From Lucinisca nassula (Eukaryota; Mollusca; Bivalvia; Lucinida; Lucinidae): a stretch of DNA of 64,000 nucleotides. Below are positions 30,832 through 41,484 of this stretch, in pieces (position 1 is the stretch's first letter; each line of letters begins with the position of its first letter). The stretch spans positions 19,467,395-19,531,394 of the forward strand of contig OY757017.1 of the NCBI GenBank assembly GCA_963580285.1, written 5' to 3'. Below the pieces are notes generated by a model. That model was given only the letters and a program-made list of their open reading frames with translations, was not told where the DNA came from and ran no database searches. The position numbers and the translations under genes are program-made.

Positions 30832-31165
30832 TATACTTGATAGCACAGTGCAACTTTCACCGAGAAACACCATTCATGAACAACTTCACTTGTACTAATT
30901 TTTCTTTCTCAAGCAAAAAACTGGTTTTCATGGAGAAATTTCGCACGTTGAAATGTGAATTTTTTTCGTCACAGAGAAATTTCTCGCTTGTTCTCTGAGA
31001 AAAAAAAAACAATTACCAGGGAGAAAAAAATAGGTTTTTACCGTTGGCTGATCTGTATTTTAAAGGGTTAAGAATGGAACATTTAGATGGCTTCTCTGTT
31101 TTCCATTCTGCTCCTGAATCCATGGAAAAAAATGAAACATGCAACACAAATGGCAGAAAATTTTG

Positions 31166-31425
31166 TTTGTTTGTTTGATTTGAGGTTCAACGTCCCCGTC
31201 AACACTGTAAAGGTCATTTTGGAGACATTGCTTCCACTTTTGTGGAACTTTTACCCGACATTGCGATGAAATGGCATCTCAAGCCCTGCCAATAAGGTTT
31301 ATAAGCATGAAAGGGCCGACTCGCACCGCATTGCCTGGGCAGGCTTAGTTCCTCTAAGCGGTTTACCAGTACTTATGTGTGGGTCGGTTTCAGCTCTGCA
31401 AGCATCATGCAGCCCATCTATTTCT
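31166..31425 (-). mobile_element. SINE copy 10, next to ACOT8 exon B
   Basis: Minus-strand SINE with several small deletions. AATGGCA lies on both sides. It ends about 40 bp before the exon B acceptor. Confidence 0.82.
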
Positions 31426-31464
31426 TCAGCATGATGATGAATGGCATTTTTTCTGTTTTTGCAG

Positions 31465-31622
31465 CAGTGAAGATATTACGGACCAAGAGAGGGACTTCAT
31501 CAATAAACATATATCACAGAATCTCAGTTTCCAGATCCGCCCTGTAGATCCTGAGTTATATTTCCGAAGAAAAACTGGTGATCCGTATAGATTGTTATGG
31601 ATGAAAGCTGAAGGGGACATAG
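31465..31622 (+). CDS. ACOT8: ACOT8 exon B (linker between the two hotdog domains)
   Basis: The acceptor is TTTTTGCAG|CAG and the donor is ATAG|GTGAGG. The 158-nt length (1 + 52 codons + 1) keeps phase with exons A and C. The product reads ..SEDITDQERDFINKH.. and ends ..LLWMKAEGDIG, matching human ..QMFWVRARGYIG.., the start of the second hotdog domain. It also contains FQIRPVDPE, matching the family's IEIKPVNP. The acceptor is a tandem NAGNAG (GCAGCAG), so either 31465 or 31468 could be the first base; the difference is one serine and the frame is kept. A minus-strand SINE (31166-31425) sits about 40 bp upstream. The intron from exon A is about 12.3 kb. Confidence 0.93.
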
Positions 31623-31681
31623 GTGAGGAGCATATACATGTATAATAAGTTCAAAAGTTGGCCACCAGAATCGAAAAATGT

Positions 31682-31893
31682 TAACCCTTATCTTGCTGTT
31701 CACGACAACCCCTATCTTTGGAAACAGTGCAGATCCAGATCAGATGGCTTCTGAAGAAGCCATCTGATCAGGATCTACACTGTTTGACATTCAATTTATG
31801 AATTTGTTGGAATAAATTACATCAAGTAATCTGATTGGTTTAAAGTCAGAAATGGGTGTGGCTAAACTGAATATTCAGCAAGAGAAGGGTTAA
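31682..31893. mobile_element. MITE, TTAACCCTTATCTTGCT variant
   Basis: Inverted ends TTAACCCTTATCTTGCT / AGCAAGAGAAGGGTTAA, hairpin CAGATGGCTTCTGAAGAAGC. Lies 60 bp after exon B. Confidence 0.85.
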
Positions 31894-32466
31894 GGGGAAT
31901 GGATACACCTGCCATATTGTCTGCCATTTTTACAAGGGAGACAATTTTTGTGACTTCCTGTTTGTCTTGTTGTCAGTTGTGCCCCTTTAAGAAATGGGGT
32001 CTACTCCTAAAGGAAAGAATTTGCTCCTAAGGAGCAAATTCTTTCCATTAAGTGTAGACCCCTATTGATAAGAGAGACAAAAAATATTGTCAAAAAGGGT
32101 TGCTTTCCCTGAATGTGTATCTGTTTCACTTAAGGTTAATGGATACAATTTCAAGGGAGGCAACTCTTGCATAACTATCAACTCTTAAGGGGACTGGATA
32201 CACCTTCAGGAGAGGCAACTCCTGCATCCCATGTCAAAGGGTCAATTCTTAAGGTGTATAGATAGAGGCAACTTCTGCAAAAGTATTTTTGTCTTCCATG
32301 TCAACAGGGATCAACTCCTGAGGAGCAAATTCTTTCCTTTAAGAGTACCGGTAGACCCCTTTTTGCTGTGGAACAGATTTTATAGAAACGGGAACAGGAA
32401 GTCCTGGAAGTTTTCTCAATTTAAAAAATGACAGAAAAAATCTGCCAGTTGTATCCATTCCCCATT
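31892..32466. mobile_element. Two adjoining MITEs, AAGGGGAATGG family
   Basis: The first (31892-32150) contains CAAATTCTTTCC / GGAAAGAATTTG. The second (32158-32466) has a partial internal duplication and ends TTGTATCCATTCCCC. Confidence 0.7.
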
Positions 32467-32616
32467 AGATTGCACAGGAGTAAGTTAAAAAGATCCAAAA
32501 GTAGAAGAGTAGATGGCAATAAAGCTAATGACAAGGCTCGGTTGGTAGAGTTTTTTCTGTGGTAATTTGTCGCCATTTGGTCCCTTAGCATTCTATAATT
32601 TGTCTTCTTCAAATGC

Positions 32617-32873
32617 ACGTTTGTTTGTTTGTTTGATTTGAGATCCAACGTCCCCGTCAACACTGTAAAGGTCATTTTGGAGATGTTGCTTCCAATTTTG
32701 TGGGACTTTTACCCAACATTGAGATGTAATGACATCTCAAGCCCTGTTGCCCAATAAAACCAATAGGATTTAAAAGCATGGGCAGTCCGACTCGCATCGC
32801 TTTGCCTGGGCAGGCTTACATGCGTGGAAGCATCATGCAGCTCATATATTTCTCCAAGCCCCGATGGGCGTTC
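32617..32873 (-). mobile_element. SINE copy 11, with target duplication
   Basis: Flanked by TTCAAATGCACG on both sides; part of the head region (about 50 bp) is deleted. Confidence 0.88.
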
Positions 32874-32950
32874 AAATGCACGTGCACAACAAACTCAATA
32901 GGACTAGATGCATGACTTCATGCAAGAAGCTACCACAATATCTCTGGGCC

Positions 32951-33158
32951 CGCCCATTGGGGCTTGGGGAAATTGATTGGGCTGTATGGTTCTTCGGTGC
33001 AGAGCTGGAACTGACTGAAAGTGAGTACTGTTTAATTGCTTAGGTCTTACCCTGCTCAGGAAAATAGGTGCGAGTCAGAGCACTCCTTAAACCCTAGTGG
33101 TTTCTTTGGGCGGAAGGGCTTGAGAAGTCATTTCATCTCATGGTTTTTGAGATGTCAT
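32951..33158 (+). mobile_element. SINE copy 12, 5' part (continues at 37133-37245)
   Basis: GCCCGCCCATTGGGGCTTGG through GAGAAGTCATTTCATCTCA. It is cut by the LTR retrotransposon at 33159-37132 and resumes at 37133 with GTCATTTCATCTCAAAG and runs to AAACCTCAACCCAAATAAAC. Confidence 0.85.
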
Positions 33159-33342
33159 TGTTAATGTTCTAGCTAAGGGATTCAAGTAATAGAGATAAGA
33201 TTACCTACCTTTGTCCTATTGTGACGTCATAACGTCATGACAACGACGTTACGTCTTGAGTATGAATGTCTGCCATTGCATGTGTTAATAAAACTGTGGT
33301 TAATGATTGAAATCTTTTTTCGTGTTTAACTTATCTTTAACA
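33159..33342 (+). repeat. 5' LTR
   Basis: 184 bp, TG..CA ends. It contains TGACGTCATAACGTCATGAC, a run of CRE-like TGACGTCA words that could serve as promoter elements, and AATAAAACTGTGG near the end as a possible polyadenylation signal. Confidence 0.93.
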
Positions 33343-33343
33343 A

Positions 33344-33354
33344 TGGTAGCAGAG
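33344..33354 (+). promoter_or_regulatory. Primer-binding site for initiator-Met tRNA
   Basis: TGGTAGCAGAG directly after the LTR is complementary to the ..CTCTGCTACCA end of animal initiator tRNA-Met. Confidence 0.85.
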
Positions 33355-33536
33355 CGAGGTTACAGATCCTCAGCATGGAGAGAATAACTTTATGTCATAC
33401 AGTGTAAAGAGTGTAGTACTAAATGGTGGAAATACAGAAAAAGAACAGTGAGTTGTATTTACAGTTATGACTGGATTAATACACAGAAAAAAAAATGAGG
33501 AAAGGATAAAACAAAATAAAAATCAAGAGTTTGGTG

Positions 33537-33735
33537 TCTATTATAGTGTATAGAGACTACAGATTTACAGTGTATAGAGTCTACAGCGTACATTGTCTAC
33601 AGCGTGGTGTTTACAGCGTATAGCGTCTACAGCGTCATTCTAGCGTGTATAGTGATTACAGTGTATAGAGTGCAGCGTATAGCGTCTACAGTGTGGTATT
33701 TACAGCGTATAAAGTATCTGCGGATTTAGTGACAG
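33537..33735. repeat. TACAGCGTATAG-type imperfect repeats in the LTR-element leader
   Basis: A series of GTATAGAGTCTACAGCGTA-like words, irregularly spaced; no ORF. Confidence 0.7.
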
Positions 33736-33950
33736 CTTCAACATACACTTGTAGGAGTTAACAAATACAGTGTGTAGTGTGTGTTGCATAGTTTCAACTG
33801 AAGTGAACAGTGTAGAGTGACTGCATCATACAGAGATTACAGTATCTTATTACAGTGACCCAGAGTATTGCGACAGTTTACAAGGTGTACAGAAACAGAA
33901 CTGCTGTCTAGTGTTTACAAAGTGGTGAGTTAAAATTAAAAGTACATGTA

Positions 33951-35745
33951 ACCAGAGGACCAATGGTCCTGAAGACGCTCACCTGACAGCAAGCATTGAT
34001 TATTTTTAGCATTTGGCTGTATGACCAAGTGGTCCTTAATCACATTCCTGACTCTTGAAGATCAGTTGGAAAATTTTGAGTTTGAATTTTCAGTTATATT
34101 TAGCCAAGATAAAGCCTTAGATGAGCTAAAAGGTCAGGAGAAAATATATGGTTAATGGGTGGAATGCTTAACCATTTCTAAAGGGGGTGAGGCCCTCAAT
34201 TTAACCTACGGTGTCCAAAGATCTATGTAACTAAATGCCCCTTATCACAAGAAAATATATGGTTTATGGGAGAGGATCTGAACAGTTTCTGATATTTGAT
34301 GCATTTTATGTAATGCAGGGGTGGGGCATGCCCCCAGGGTCTCAAGATGCAAGTCACTTAAAGCCCCTTATCATAAGCAATAAGAATATATATTGTTTAT
34401 GGGTGGGGATCTAAACAGTTTTCAAGAAATTGGTCACTTTTTGAAAAAACAAAAAAGGGGGAGGGTTACGGTCTATATGTCACTGAATGCGCCTTATCAT
34501 AAGGAACAAGCATAAGGGTACATGAGTGGGGATCTTAACAGTTTCCGAGAAATAAAGCATTTTGTGCTAAAAAAGGGTTGGGGCATCCCCCAGGTCCCCA
34601 GGGTCCCAAAATCCAACTCACTTAATGGGCCTCATCATAAGGAACAATAATATATATGGTTTAGTGGTGTTATTTTGAAGGGTTTGCAAAAGATGAGACA
34701 TTTTGACTTTTTCCCATACAAAAGCCCATGTGACCAAACTTGACCTTGCAGTAAAGTAGGTCGAGGTCATCCTAGGGTCACCATTTTTTGCAATTTATGA
34801 TGGGCCCACATCCCTGATGCCACATACCAAGTTTCATGAAATTCGGCCAAGTTGTTCTGAAGAAGAAACTTTTGAAGAGGTTTAGACTTCTTCAACGGGG
34901 GTGGGGGTCATGCCCCTCCTCCCCCGGGGCCCCGGGGTTCCACAGGTCCATGTCACTGAATGCGCTTTATCATAAGGAACAATAATATATATGGTTTATG
35001 GGTGGGGATCTTAACCGTTTCCAAGATATTAAGCATTTTTTGCAATAAAGGGGGTGGGGCATGCCACCCCGGGGACCCTCCGATACCCTGATGTCCAAAG
35101 GTCTGTGTCACTGAATGCGCCTTATCATAAGGAACAAGAATATATATGGTTTATGGGTGGGGATCTTAACCGTTTCCGAGATATTAAGCATTTTGTGCAA
35201 AGAAGGGGGTGGGGCATGCCCCCCCCCCCCGGGGGGGCCCAGGGTCCCAAAATCCATGTCACTTAATGCGCCTCATCATAAGGAATAAGAATATATATGG
35301 TTTAGTGGCATTATTTGTAACAGTTTGCAAGATATCAGACATTTCTACTTTTTCCCATACAAATGCCCATGTTACCAAATTTAACCTTGGCGTAAAATAG
35401 GTCAAGGTCATCCCAGGGACACCATTTATGCAATTTATGATGGGCCCATGTCCCAGGTGCTACATGCCAAGTTTCATGCAAATCGGCCCAGTGGTTCCGG
35501 AGGAGAAGATTTTCGAAGGGTTTTTACCATATATGGGCATGGCGGCCATCTTGGTCATGTGACCTAGACCGAAAATGCAAACTTTCGTTCCCCCACCCCA
35601 TGGAGCCTCCACATGAAATTTGACTACAATCGGCCCAGCGGTTCCGGAGGAGAAGACGTTTGAAAATGTGAACACACACACACAGAATTTTTGCCTGGCC
35701 ATACTATCAGCTCACCAATGAGCCTTCGGCTCAGGTGAGCTAATA
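33951..35745 (+). mobile_element. Tandem-array element nested in the LTR element leader
   Basis: It starts ACCAGAGGACCAATGGTCCT, GAAGACGCTCACCTGA and ends with the hairpin CTCACCAATGAGCCTTCGGC, TCAGGTGAGC. Several units of 130-330 bp share AATGCGCCTTATCATAAGGA and GGTTTATGGGTGGGGATCTT. The tail region (CGGCCATCTTGGTCATGTGA) is related to the insertion at 48641-49854. Confidence 0.8.
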
Positions 35746-35759
35746 ACAAAAATATCAGA

Positions 35760-36638
35760 ATGACAACAAGGATAAATCCACCATCTTTTAACAGTGTAAA
35801 GAGTTATGAAAGATTTAAGCAAGAAATATTGGCTTGGAGAGAGATAACTGAATTAAGTAAGAACAAACAAGGTATAGCAGTAGCCTTGTCTCTGCCAGAG
35901 GAGGATGAGAGCCAAATAAAAGACCAAGTTTTTGATCAGATATCCCTTGATGATCTCAAGAGTGAAGATGGTTTGAATATACTTATAACGTTTTTGGACA
36001 AACATTTAGCTAAGGATGATCTGGCTGATAGTCTCGAAAAATTTGAAGACTTCGATGATTATAGAAGAAAAGAAGGGCAAACAATTCATGAGTATATTAC
36101 CATGTTCGATTCTAAATATAGAAAGGTGGAAAAGAAAAACATGCCATTGCCCTCAGAGATTTTGGCATTTAAGTTGCTGAAGAAAGCAAATATTACAAGA
36201 GAAGAAAAGTTGTTGGTACTAACAGGCATGAACTTTGACAATAAAAATGGATTATACGAGGTAGCAAAGGCGTCTTTAAAGAAATTTAAGGGGGATGAAC
36301 TTGGAAATAATGAAAAGCCGACTATCAAAGTGGAAACAGCCTATGTAGCAGACAATGAGGAAACACTTCTAGCAGCTGGCTATGGGAGCAATCACTACAG
36401 TAGAAGAGGTGTTAGATCAGGACCAAATAGTCATTGGAGAAATTCTTCAGTTGTACAGAGAAATTCCTGTCCAAACACACAGCCAAGAAACAAGAAGATG
36501 AATCCAACTGGTGCAGATGGTAAAACTCTTACATGCAATCCATGTGGTTCATTCAGACATCTGTTGCCAGATTGCCCTGACAGTTGGGAGAATATGGGCA
36601 AGCTGCGTATAACTGACAGTGAAAATGTTATTTTGTAA
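35760..36638 (+). CDS. Gag-like protein with CCHC zinc knuckle
   Basis: An intact 292-residue frame begins at an ATG with A at -3. The N-terminal two thirds (..SYERFKQEILAWREITEL.., ..LDKHLAKDDLADSLEKFED.., ..MLPSEILAFKLL-like block near 135-150) resembles the helical capsid part of copia-type Gag proteins of invertebrates. Near residues 260-273 is a zinc knuckle CNPCGSFRHLLPDC (CX2CX4HX4C). It would package the element's RNA into particles, so it may help mobilise elements that lack gag or be mobilised by a relative that has pol. It has no stop or frameshift, unlike every other transposon gene here, which suggests recent activity. Confidence 0.85.
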   Translation: MTTRINPPSFNSVKSYERFKQEILAWREITELSKNKQGIAVALSLPEEDESQIKDQVFDQISLDDLKSEDGLNILITFLDKHLAKDDLADSLEKFEDFDDYRRKEGQTIHEYITMFDSKYRKVEKKNMPLPSEILAFKLLKKANITREEKLLVLTGMNFDNKNGLYEVAKASLKKFKGDELGNNEKPTIKVETAYVADNEETLLAAGYGSNHYSRRGVRSGPNSHWRNSSVVQRNSCPNTQPRNKKMNPTGADGKTLTCNPCGSFRHLLPDCPDSWENMGKLRITDSENVIL

Positions 36639-36948
36639 ACAAGCAACAAGCATAAAAGTGATAGCGTAAAAGTGGAATTGTTTATTATACTCAGTTGAAT
36701 TTTATGTGAAAAGTAAAATATGATCCTTGGAATCTGAAAAAAAAAAATGAACTGATGTAAAAGATGTCAACTTTATATGATGAAAGATAGTGTGATTTGA
36801 ATGTTCTAATATTTAGTAATTCTTATAAGTATTACTGTTTAATTTGAGTTCAAACTTTATATATTGTGTCACATTCTTTTAGGCGATAGTTATACTTCTA
36901 CATAATGCTGGTTAAAAAAAAAACAAATAGAAAAGAAAATATAATTAA

Positions 36949-37132
36949 TGTTAATGATCTAGCTAAGGGATTCGACTAATAGAGATAAGATTACCTACCT
37001 TTGTCCTATTGTGACGTCGTAACGTCATGACAACGACGTAAGGTCTTGAGTATGAATGTCTGCCATTGCATGTGTTAATAAAACTGTGGTTAATGATTGA
37101 AATCTTTTTTCGTGTTTAACTTATCTTTAACA
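36949..37132 (+). repeat. 3' LTR
   Basis: 184 bp, about 97 per cent identical to the 5' LTR; preceded by an A-rich tract (AAAAAAAAAACAAATAG). Confidence 0.93.
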
Positions 37133-37245
37133 GTCATTTCATCTCAAAGTTGGTTGAAAGTCCCACAAAATTGGAAGCAATGTGTCCAAAATGACCTAAA
37201 TAGTGTTGACAGGGATGTTAAACCTCAACCCAAATAAACCACAAG
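37133..37245 (+). mobile_element. SINE copy 12, 3' part
   Basis: Continuation of 32951-33158 after the LTR element: CCCACAAAATTGGAAGCAAT, AGTGTTGACAGGGATGTTAA. Confidence 0.85.
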
Positions 37246-37333
37246 GTCTTCTTCTCATGTCTGCGTGCAGCAAATGTTCACTTACCTTTGCTGATGCAGG
37301 CCTCATATTTTCTAGGCATTTGCAGGATTTTAG

Positions 37334-38879
37334 TAGGGTTGGGTATCGCCTTTGAAAAACGTATCGAGATATATCGCGATATAAGGGGGTATATCGCGAT
37401 ATGCATCACGATATATCGCAACTATTTACAAGTTTGAAAAATATGAACTTCAATGTGTTGTTTCCATCTACTTATTGAGTACTTGACTATTACTGGTACT
37501 ATTAAACTGTAAATGAATGGCTAAAATCTATTAAACATACAAAAAGAACAGTGTTTGTCTTTTATTCTGCTTCCAATGAATAGAAATGTGACAATGTCAG
37601 AGAATCAGTGGTGCTGAAGTGACTACAGAAAATGACTCAGCTGACTAGAATTTGGCAATGAGTAATAAACTGAATATCAAATCTGCCACAGGACTAGAAA
37701 TGTTGTAATGTGACTGGAGAAATATTGCAAAATTTTAAATATACAATACATTGACAATATGATATTTAAAGAGACCCAGAGACTATTGACTACTAGTGAC
37801 TAGAGTTTCAAATTATATTGTGGCCACATCGCACAAGACTAGAAATGCTGTAAAGTGAGAGATAGATATTTGATGGTTCATAATTATGATCATACCCTTA
37901 AACTGGTGTCATGTCGCAGTGGCAACATACTGTATACCCTCAACGATAGTCGAGTCCGACTTCCGTTTTTTAAGCCCAAAATTCCTCCACACGTCCGATT
38001 TCGCCTTTGCATTTTTTACACTGTTTGATGATTTATAACGGTTCAATTATGACACTATTGTTAATCCCTGTCATATAATTGCCCCCTGCGGTGCGTGTCG
38101 ATAAGGTGTGAAAATATGGTCAAGTTATGTCTCTAATTTCCGTTTATTCCCCAATCATAAAATTTAATCCGCAATCAATGAGAAAATTATTTAATTGCTC
38201 CAAAGGCGAGTAGCTACGACTATTCTACTATCTCGTGAATGGTTATGTTTTGGCGCCAAATAACAGACGCTTGGCGAGAAAAGTTGAACGCTTTAATTTG
38301 TGTTAACACATCAGTATGCTGTTGTTGGTTATTGACACGGAGCTTACGGAAAGAGCTGTTTTCCACAACCGTTTTGCTATCGAGAATCTTTTTACCGTTT
38401 CCAAACATTTTTTATGAAAGAGATACACCCCATTAGGATAAAACAATAGACACGTGTGGGGTTGCTGAGGTCCGATGACGTCATTTACCGATCCCGTGCA
38501 GAAAAAAAAAACTGTAGCGGTGGTTTGTGGGCGGCGGTTTGGATGCCGGAAAACTTTGCTGTTCGCATGGAACTTGCTTGTTTATTTCGTTTAAAATCAG
38601 AGTTTTAGGAATAAAACTCACAAAATTGGGCTTGCTAGTAATGGAGATTGTTATATTACTCAGGTGTAAGCTAATTTGAGTGGACAATTAAACATCATTC
38701 ATGTCGGGAATCTGAAAAAAAAAACTGAAAATGAAAGTAGCCAAAAATCCCGGAAGAAGGTTCCGGAAAATACCGGACTTTACCGAGTGTACCGGTATGG
38801 TCAAATATGTATCGCGATACGTACCGCGGGAGTTTCGAACCGTGATTCACCGGTATACCGGTAATATCGCGCAACCCTA
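37334..38879. mobile_element. hAT-type non-autonomous element (8-bp duplication)
   Basis: Ends TAGGGTTGGGTATCGC and GATATTACCGG..GCGCAACCCTA are inverted. The 8-bp GATTTTAG flanks both (37326-37333, 38880-38887), the classic hAT duplication. Subterminal regions are full of ATATCGCGATAT and TACCGGTATACCGGT words, likely transposase sites. No transposase ORF: the open frames near 38220-38436 resemble nothing I know. Confidence 0.85.
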
Positions 38880-38907
38880 GATTTTAGGCTTTTAGAACTT
38901 GATTTTT

Positions 38908-40092
38908 AGCTCGGCTGTTTTCGAAGAAAATGACGAGGTATTGTCATAGCTCTTGTGTCATCGTCTGCATCGTCGTCGTCGCGCAAAAACTTGGACATTT
39001 TGTTATATCTCTGTCACTACTGAACATATTTACTTGAAACTCAGATTAGTTGTTCATTATGAAAAGGGGAACTCCTACCAATAGGTGAGGTAACCCTCAA
39101 AATATTTTTGCCACAGTTATGCCCCTTTTTCCGTCATGTAAAAACTTGGACATTTTTTATATCTCTGTCATAACTGAACATATTTACTTGAAACTCAGAC
39201 TAGTTGTTCATTATGAAAAGGGGAAGTCATTTCAATAAGTGAGGTAACCCTCAAAATATTTTTGCCACAGTTATGCCCCTTTTTCCGTCATGCAAAAACT
39301 TGGACATTTTGTTATATCTCTGTCATTACTGGACATATTTACTTGAAACTAAGACTAGTTGTTCATTATGAAAAGGGGAATCTATACCAATAGGTGAGGT
39401 AACCCTCATATTATTTTTGGCACAGTTATGCCCATTTTTCGTATTTTGCGTCAACATGCAATAACTTGGACATTTTGTAATACCTCTGTCATTATAGAAC
39501 ATATTTACTTGAGACTCGGACTAGTTGGTCATTATGAAAAGGGGAACTCATACCAGTAGGTGAGGTAACCCTCAAAATATTTTTGGCACAGTTATACCCC
39601 TTTTTCGACTTAGAATTTTGCGTCGTCGTCGTGCAAAAACTTGGACATTTTGTAATATCTCTGTCATTATTGAACATATTTACTTGAAACTCGGACTAGT
39701 TGTTCATTATGAAAAGGGGAACTCATACCAATAGGTGAGGTAACCCTCAAAATATTTTTGGCACAGTTATGCCCCTTTTTCGACTTAGATTTTTTGTTTA
39801 AAAAAAATGGTTTCAAAAACTTGGACATTTTGTAATATCTGTCATTACTGAACATATTTAGGCACAGTTATGCCCCTTTTTCGACCTAGAATTTTTACCT
39901 CGGCTGTTTTCGAACAAAACGACGAGGTATTGTCATAGCTCTGGCGTCAAGGTCGTGCAAAAACGTGGACATTTTGTCTGTGTCGTCGTCGTGCAAAAAC
40001 TTGGACAATTTGTTACTTGAAACTCGGACTAGTTGTTTATTATGAAAAGGGGCTGCAGCCGAGCGTTGGCACCCGCATGCGGTGCTCTTGTT
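38908..40092 (+). mobile_element. Tandem-array element with GCTCGGCTG head
   Basis: Head TTTAGCTCGGCTGTTTTCGA, six units of about 165 bp (AAAAACTTGGACATTTTGTT, ACTTGAAACTCGGACTAGTT, GGTGAGGTAACCCTCAAAAT, TTATGCCCCTTTTT), and tail GCAGCCGAGCGTTGGCACC, GCATGCGGTGCTCTTG. The head GCTCGGCTG and tail CAGCCGAGC are inverted, followed by a short terminal hairpin and CTCTTG. A second head at 39898 marks an internal rearrangement. Open frames are read-through. Confidence 0.82.
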
Positions 40093-40156
40093 TTCTTGAT
40101 TTCAGGCTTTTAGATTCTGAATTTTCTTCCTATATTTTGTTTAGAATGATTATTAA

Positions 40157-40300
40157 ACACTTATCCTGCTGAATAAATTATTTGGCCACACCCATGTCTG
40201 ACTTTTCACCAATAAAATTGCTTGATATAATGTATTTGTCCAATCCACAAACTGCATTACAAACAGTGTAGATCCTGATCAGATGGCTTCTTCTCTTTTC
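40157..40300. mobile_element. MITE fragment, TTATCCTGCTGAATAAATT
   Basis: One half of the TTAACCCTTGTCCTGCT family, ending at CAGATGGCTTCTTCT. Confidence 0.7.
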
Positions 40301-40413
40301 AAAGGTTTTGGTCATCAGGATAAGGGCTAAGGCTGCAAAACTGGTCTTTTCAGGCATGGAAAAGCTTGATGAGTATGAGGCCGGCTGATGGCATTTGCTA
40401 TTCAGTAACAAGG

Positions 40414-40778
40414 TTTATCATATGACGTCCCGTCTGAGAGTGTAATAACGCCATGTAATATTTTCGATAATCCACTAGTGGATTAAATATGCAAATTAGT
40501 TAGATACGTCCCGTAACGTTACATGTACGACGTCCTTAACGACGTCGCGTTTACTAATGGCGGAATATTGACATTTTTTGTAACCAATCGTGAATAAAAT
40601 GCGTTTTAAATGTCATATGATAAATAGAATCTTGCATTCGTGCACATGTATTATTGAATTTATTAAACTCGTTGAGGAAAAGGGATAAAATGCTCGGCAA
40701 AGCCTCGCATTTTATCCCTTTTCCTCAACTCGTTTAATAAATTCAATAATACATGAACACTCATGTAAGATCCTCTAT
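40414..40778. mobile_element. 363-bp element with central hairpin, copy 2
   Basis: Same as 17419-17781 with only scattered differences. Confidence 0.87.
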
Positions 40779-40936
40779 TTCTGAATTTTTAGGACTTCTT
40801 GTAATTCTCCTGACTGCACCTTAGGGGAAAATTTTCTTTATTTCATGCTAAAAACATTTGTTGTGGGGACATGTTTTAATCGCCTTAATGAAGCTATTCT
40901 AACAAATACCCACAACATCTATTTTAATTTAAAACT

Positions 40937-41215
40937 ATAGCGCGCAGTCGATGGCAAGCCATCGCAAATCCCCACGTTTTCTCCACAGTAGGTCAAAATT
41001 TGACCTTTTGACCCCTCCCCAGGGCCCCTGGGGGCGGGGACAAAAAAAAAATGTGCTCTTGCGCAAGCCATTCATGTAAGCAACTCGCATACCAAATTTG
41101 GTTGAATTCCGGCTAACGGTTTAGGAGGAGATAGCCGGACAGACAGACAGACGGATGGACGGACGGAGGCGATAACAATATCCCCACTTTTCGTTGAAAA
41201 ATGTGGGGATAAATA
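40937..41215 (+). mobile_element. Short GCGCAGTCGATGGC element, copy 2
   Basis: Head GCGCAGTCGATGGCAAGCCA, tail ATATCCCCACTTTTCGTTGA, AAAATGTGGGGATA; one array unit only. Near-identical to 50015-50283. Confidence 0.83.
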
Positions 41216-41263
41216 AGGAAAATATGTCAGAATTATTCTTGTTTCTTTTCATCTGAAGCTATT

Positions 41264-41474
41264 AACCCTTGTCCTGCTGAATATTTATATATGCCACACC
41301 CACAACCGATTATCAACCAATCAGATTACTTGATGCAAATTATTGCAACAAATTCACAATCTGAATGACAAACAATGTAGATCCTGATCAGATGGCTTCT
41401 TCAGAAGCCATCTGATCTGGATCTACATTGTTTCAAAGAAAGGGCATATCCGGGCTCAGCAGAACAAGGGTTAA
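41264..41474. mobile_element. MITE, TTAACCCTTGTCCTGCT family, abutting exon C
   Basis: Complete copy ending AGCAGAACAAGGGTTAA, directly followed by TTTTTTTCAG, the ACOT8 exon C acceptor. Confidence 0.88.
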
Positions 41475-41484
41475 TTTTTTTCAG

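Larger units (their letters stand above)
33159..37132 (+). mobile_element. Complete gag-only LTR retrotransposon (3974 bp)
   Basis: Two 184-bp LTRs (33159-33342 and 36949-37132) start TGTTAATG and end TTTAACA, differing at about six sites. A 5-bp duplication GTCAT stands at 33154-33158 and 37133-37137. The primer-binding site TGGTAGCAGAG follows one base after the 5' LTR and matches the 3' end of animal initiator-Met tRNA. The only coding content is the gag-like ORF at 35760-36638; protease, integrase and reverse transcriptase are absent. A 1.8-kb unrelated repeat (33951-35745) is lodged between leader and gag. Initiator-Met priming and 5-bp duplications fit the Ty1/copia group. Confidence 0.92.

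Noticed and set aside
36086..36649. Minus-strand frames opposite gag
   Set aside because: Shadows of the gag coding sequence.
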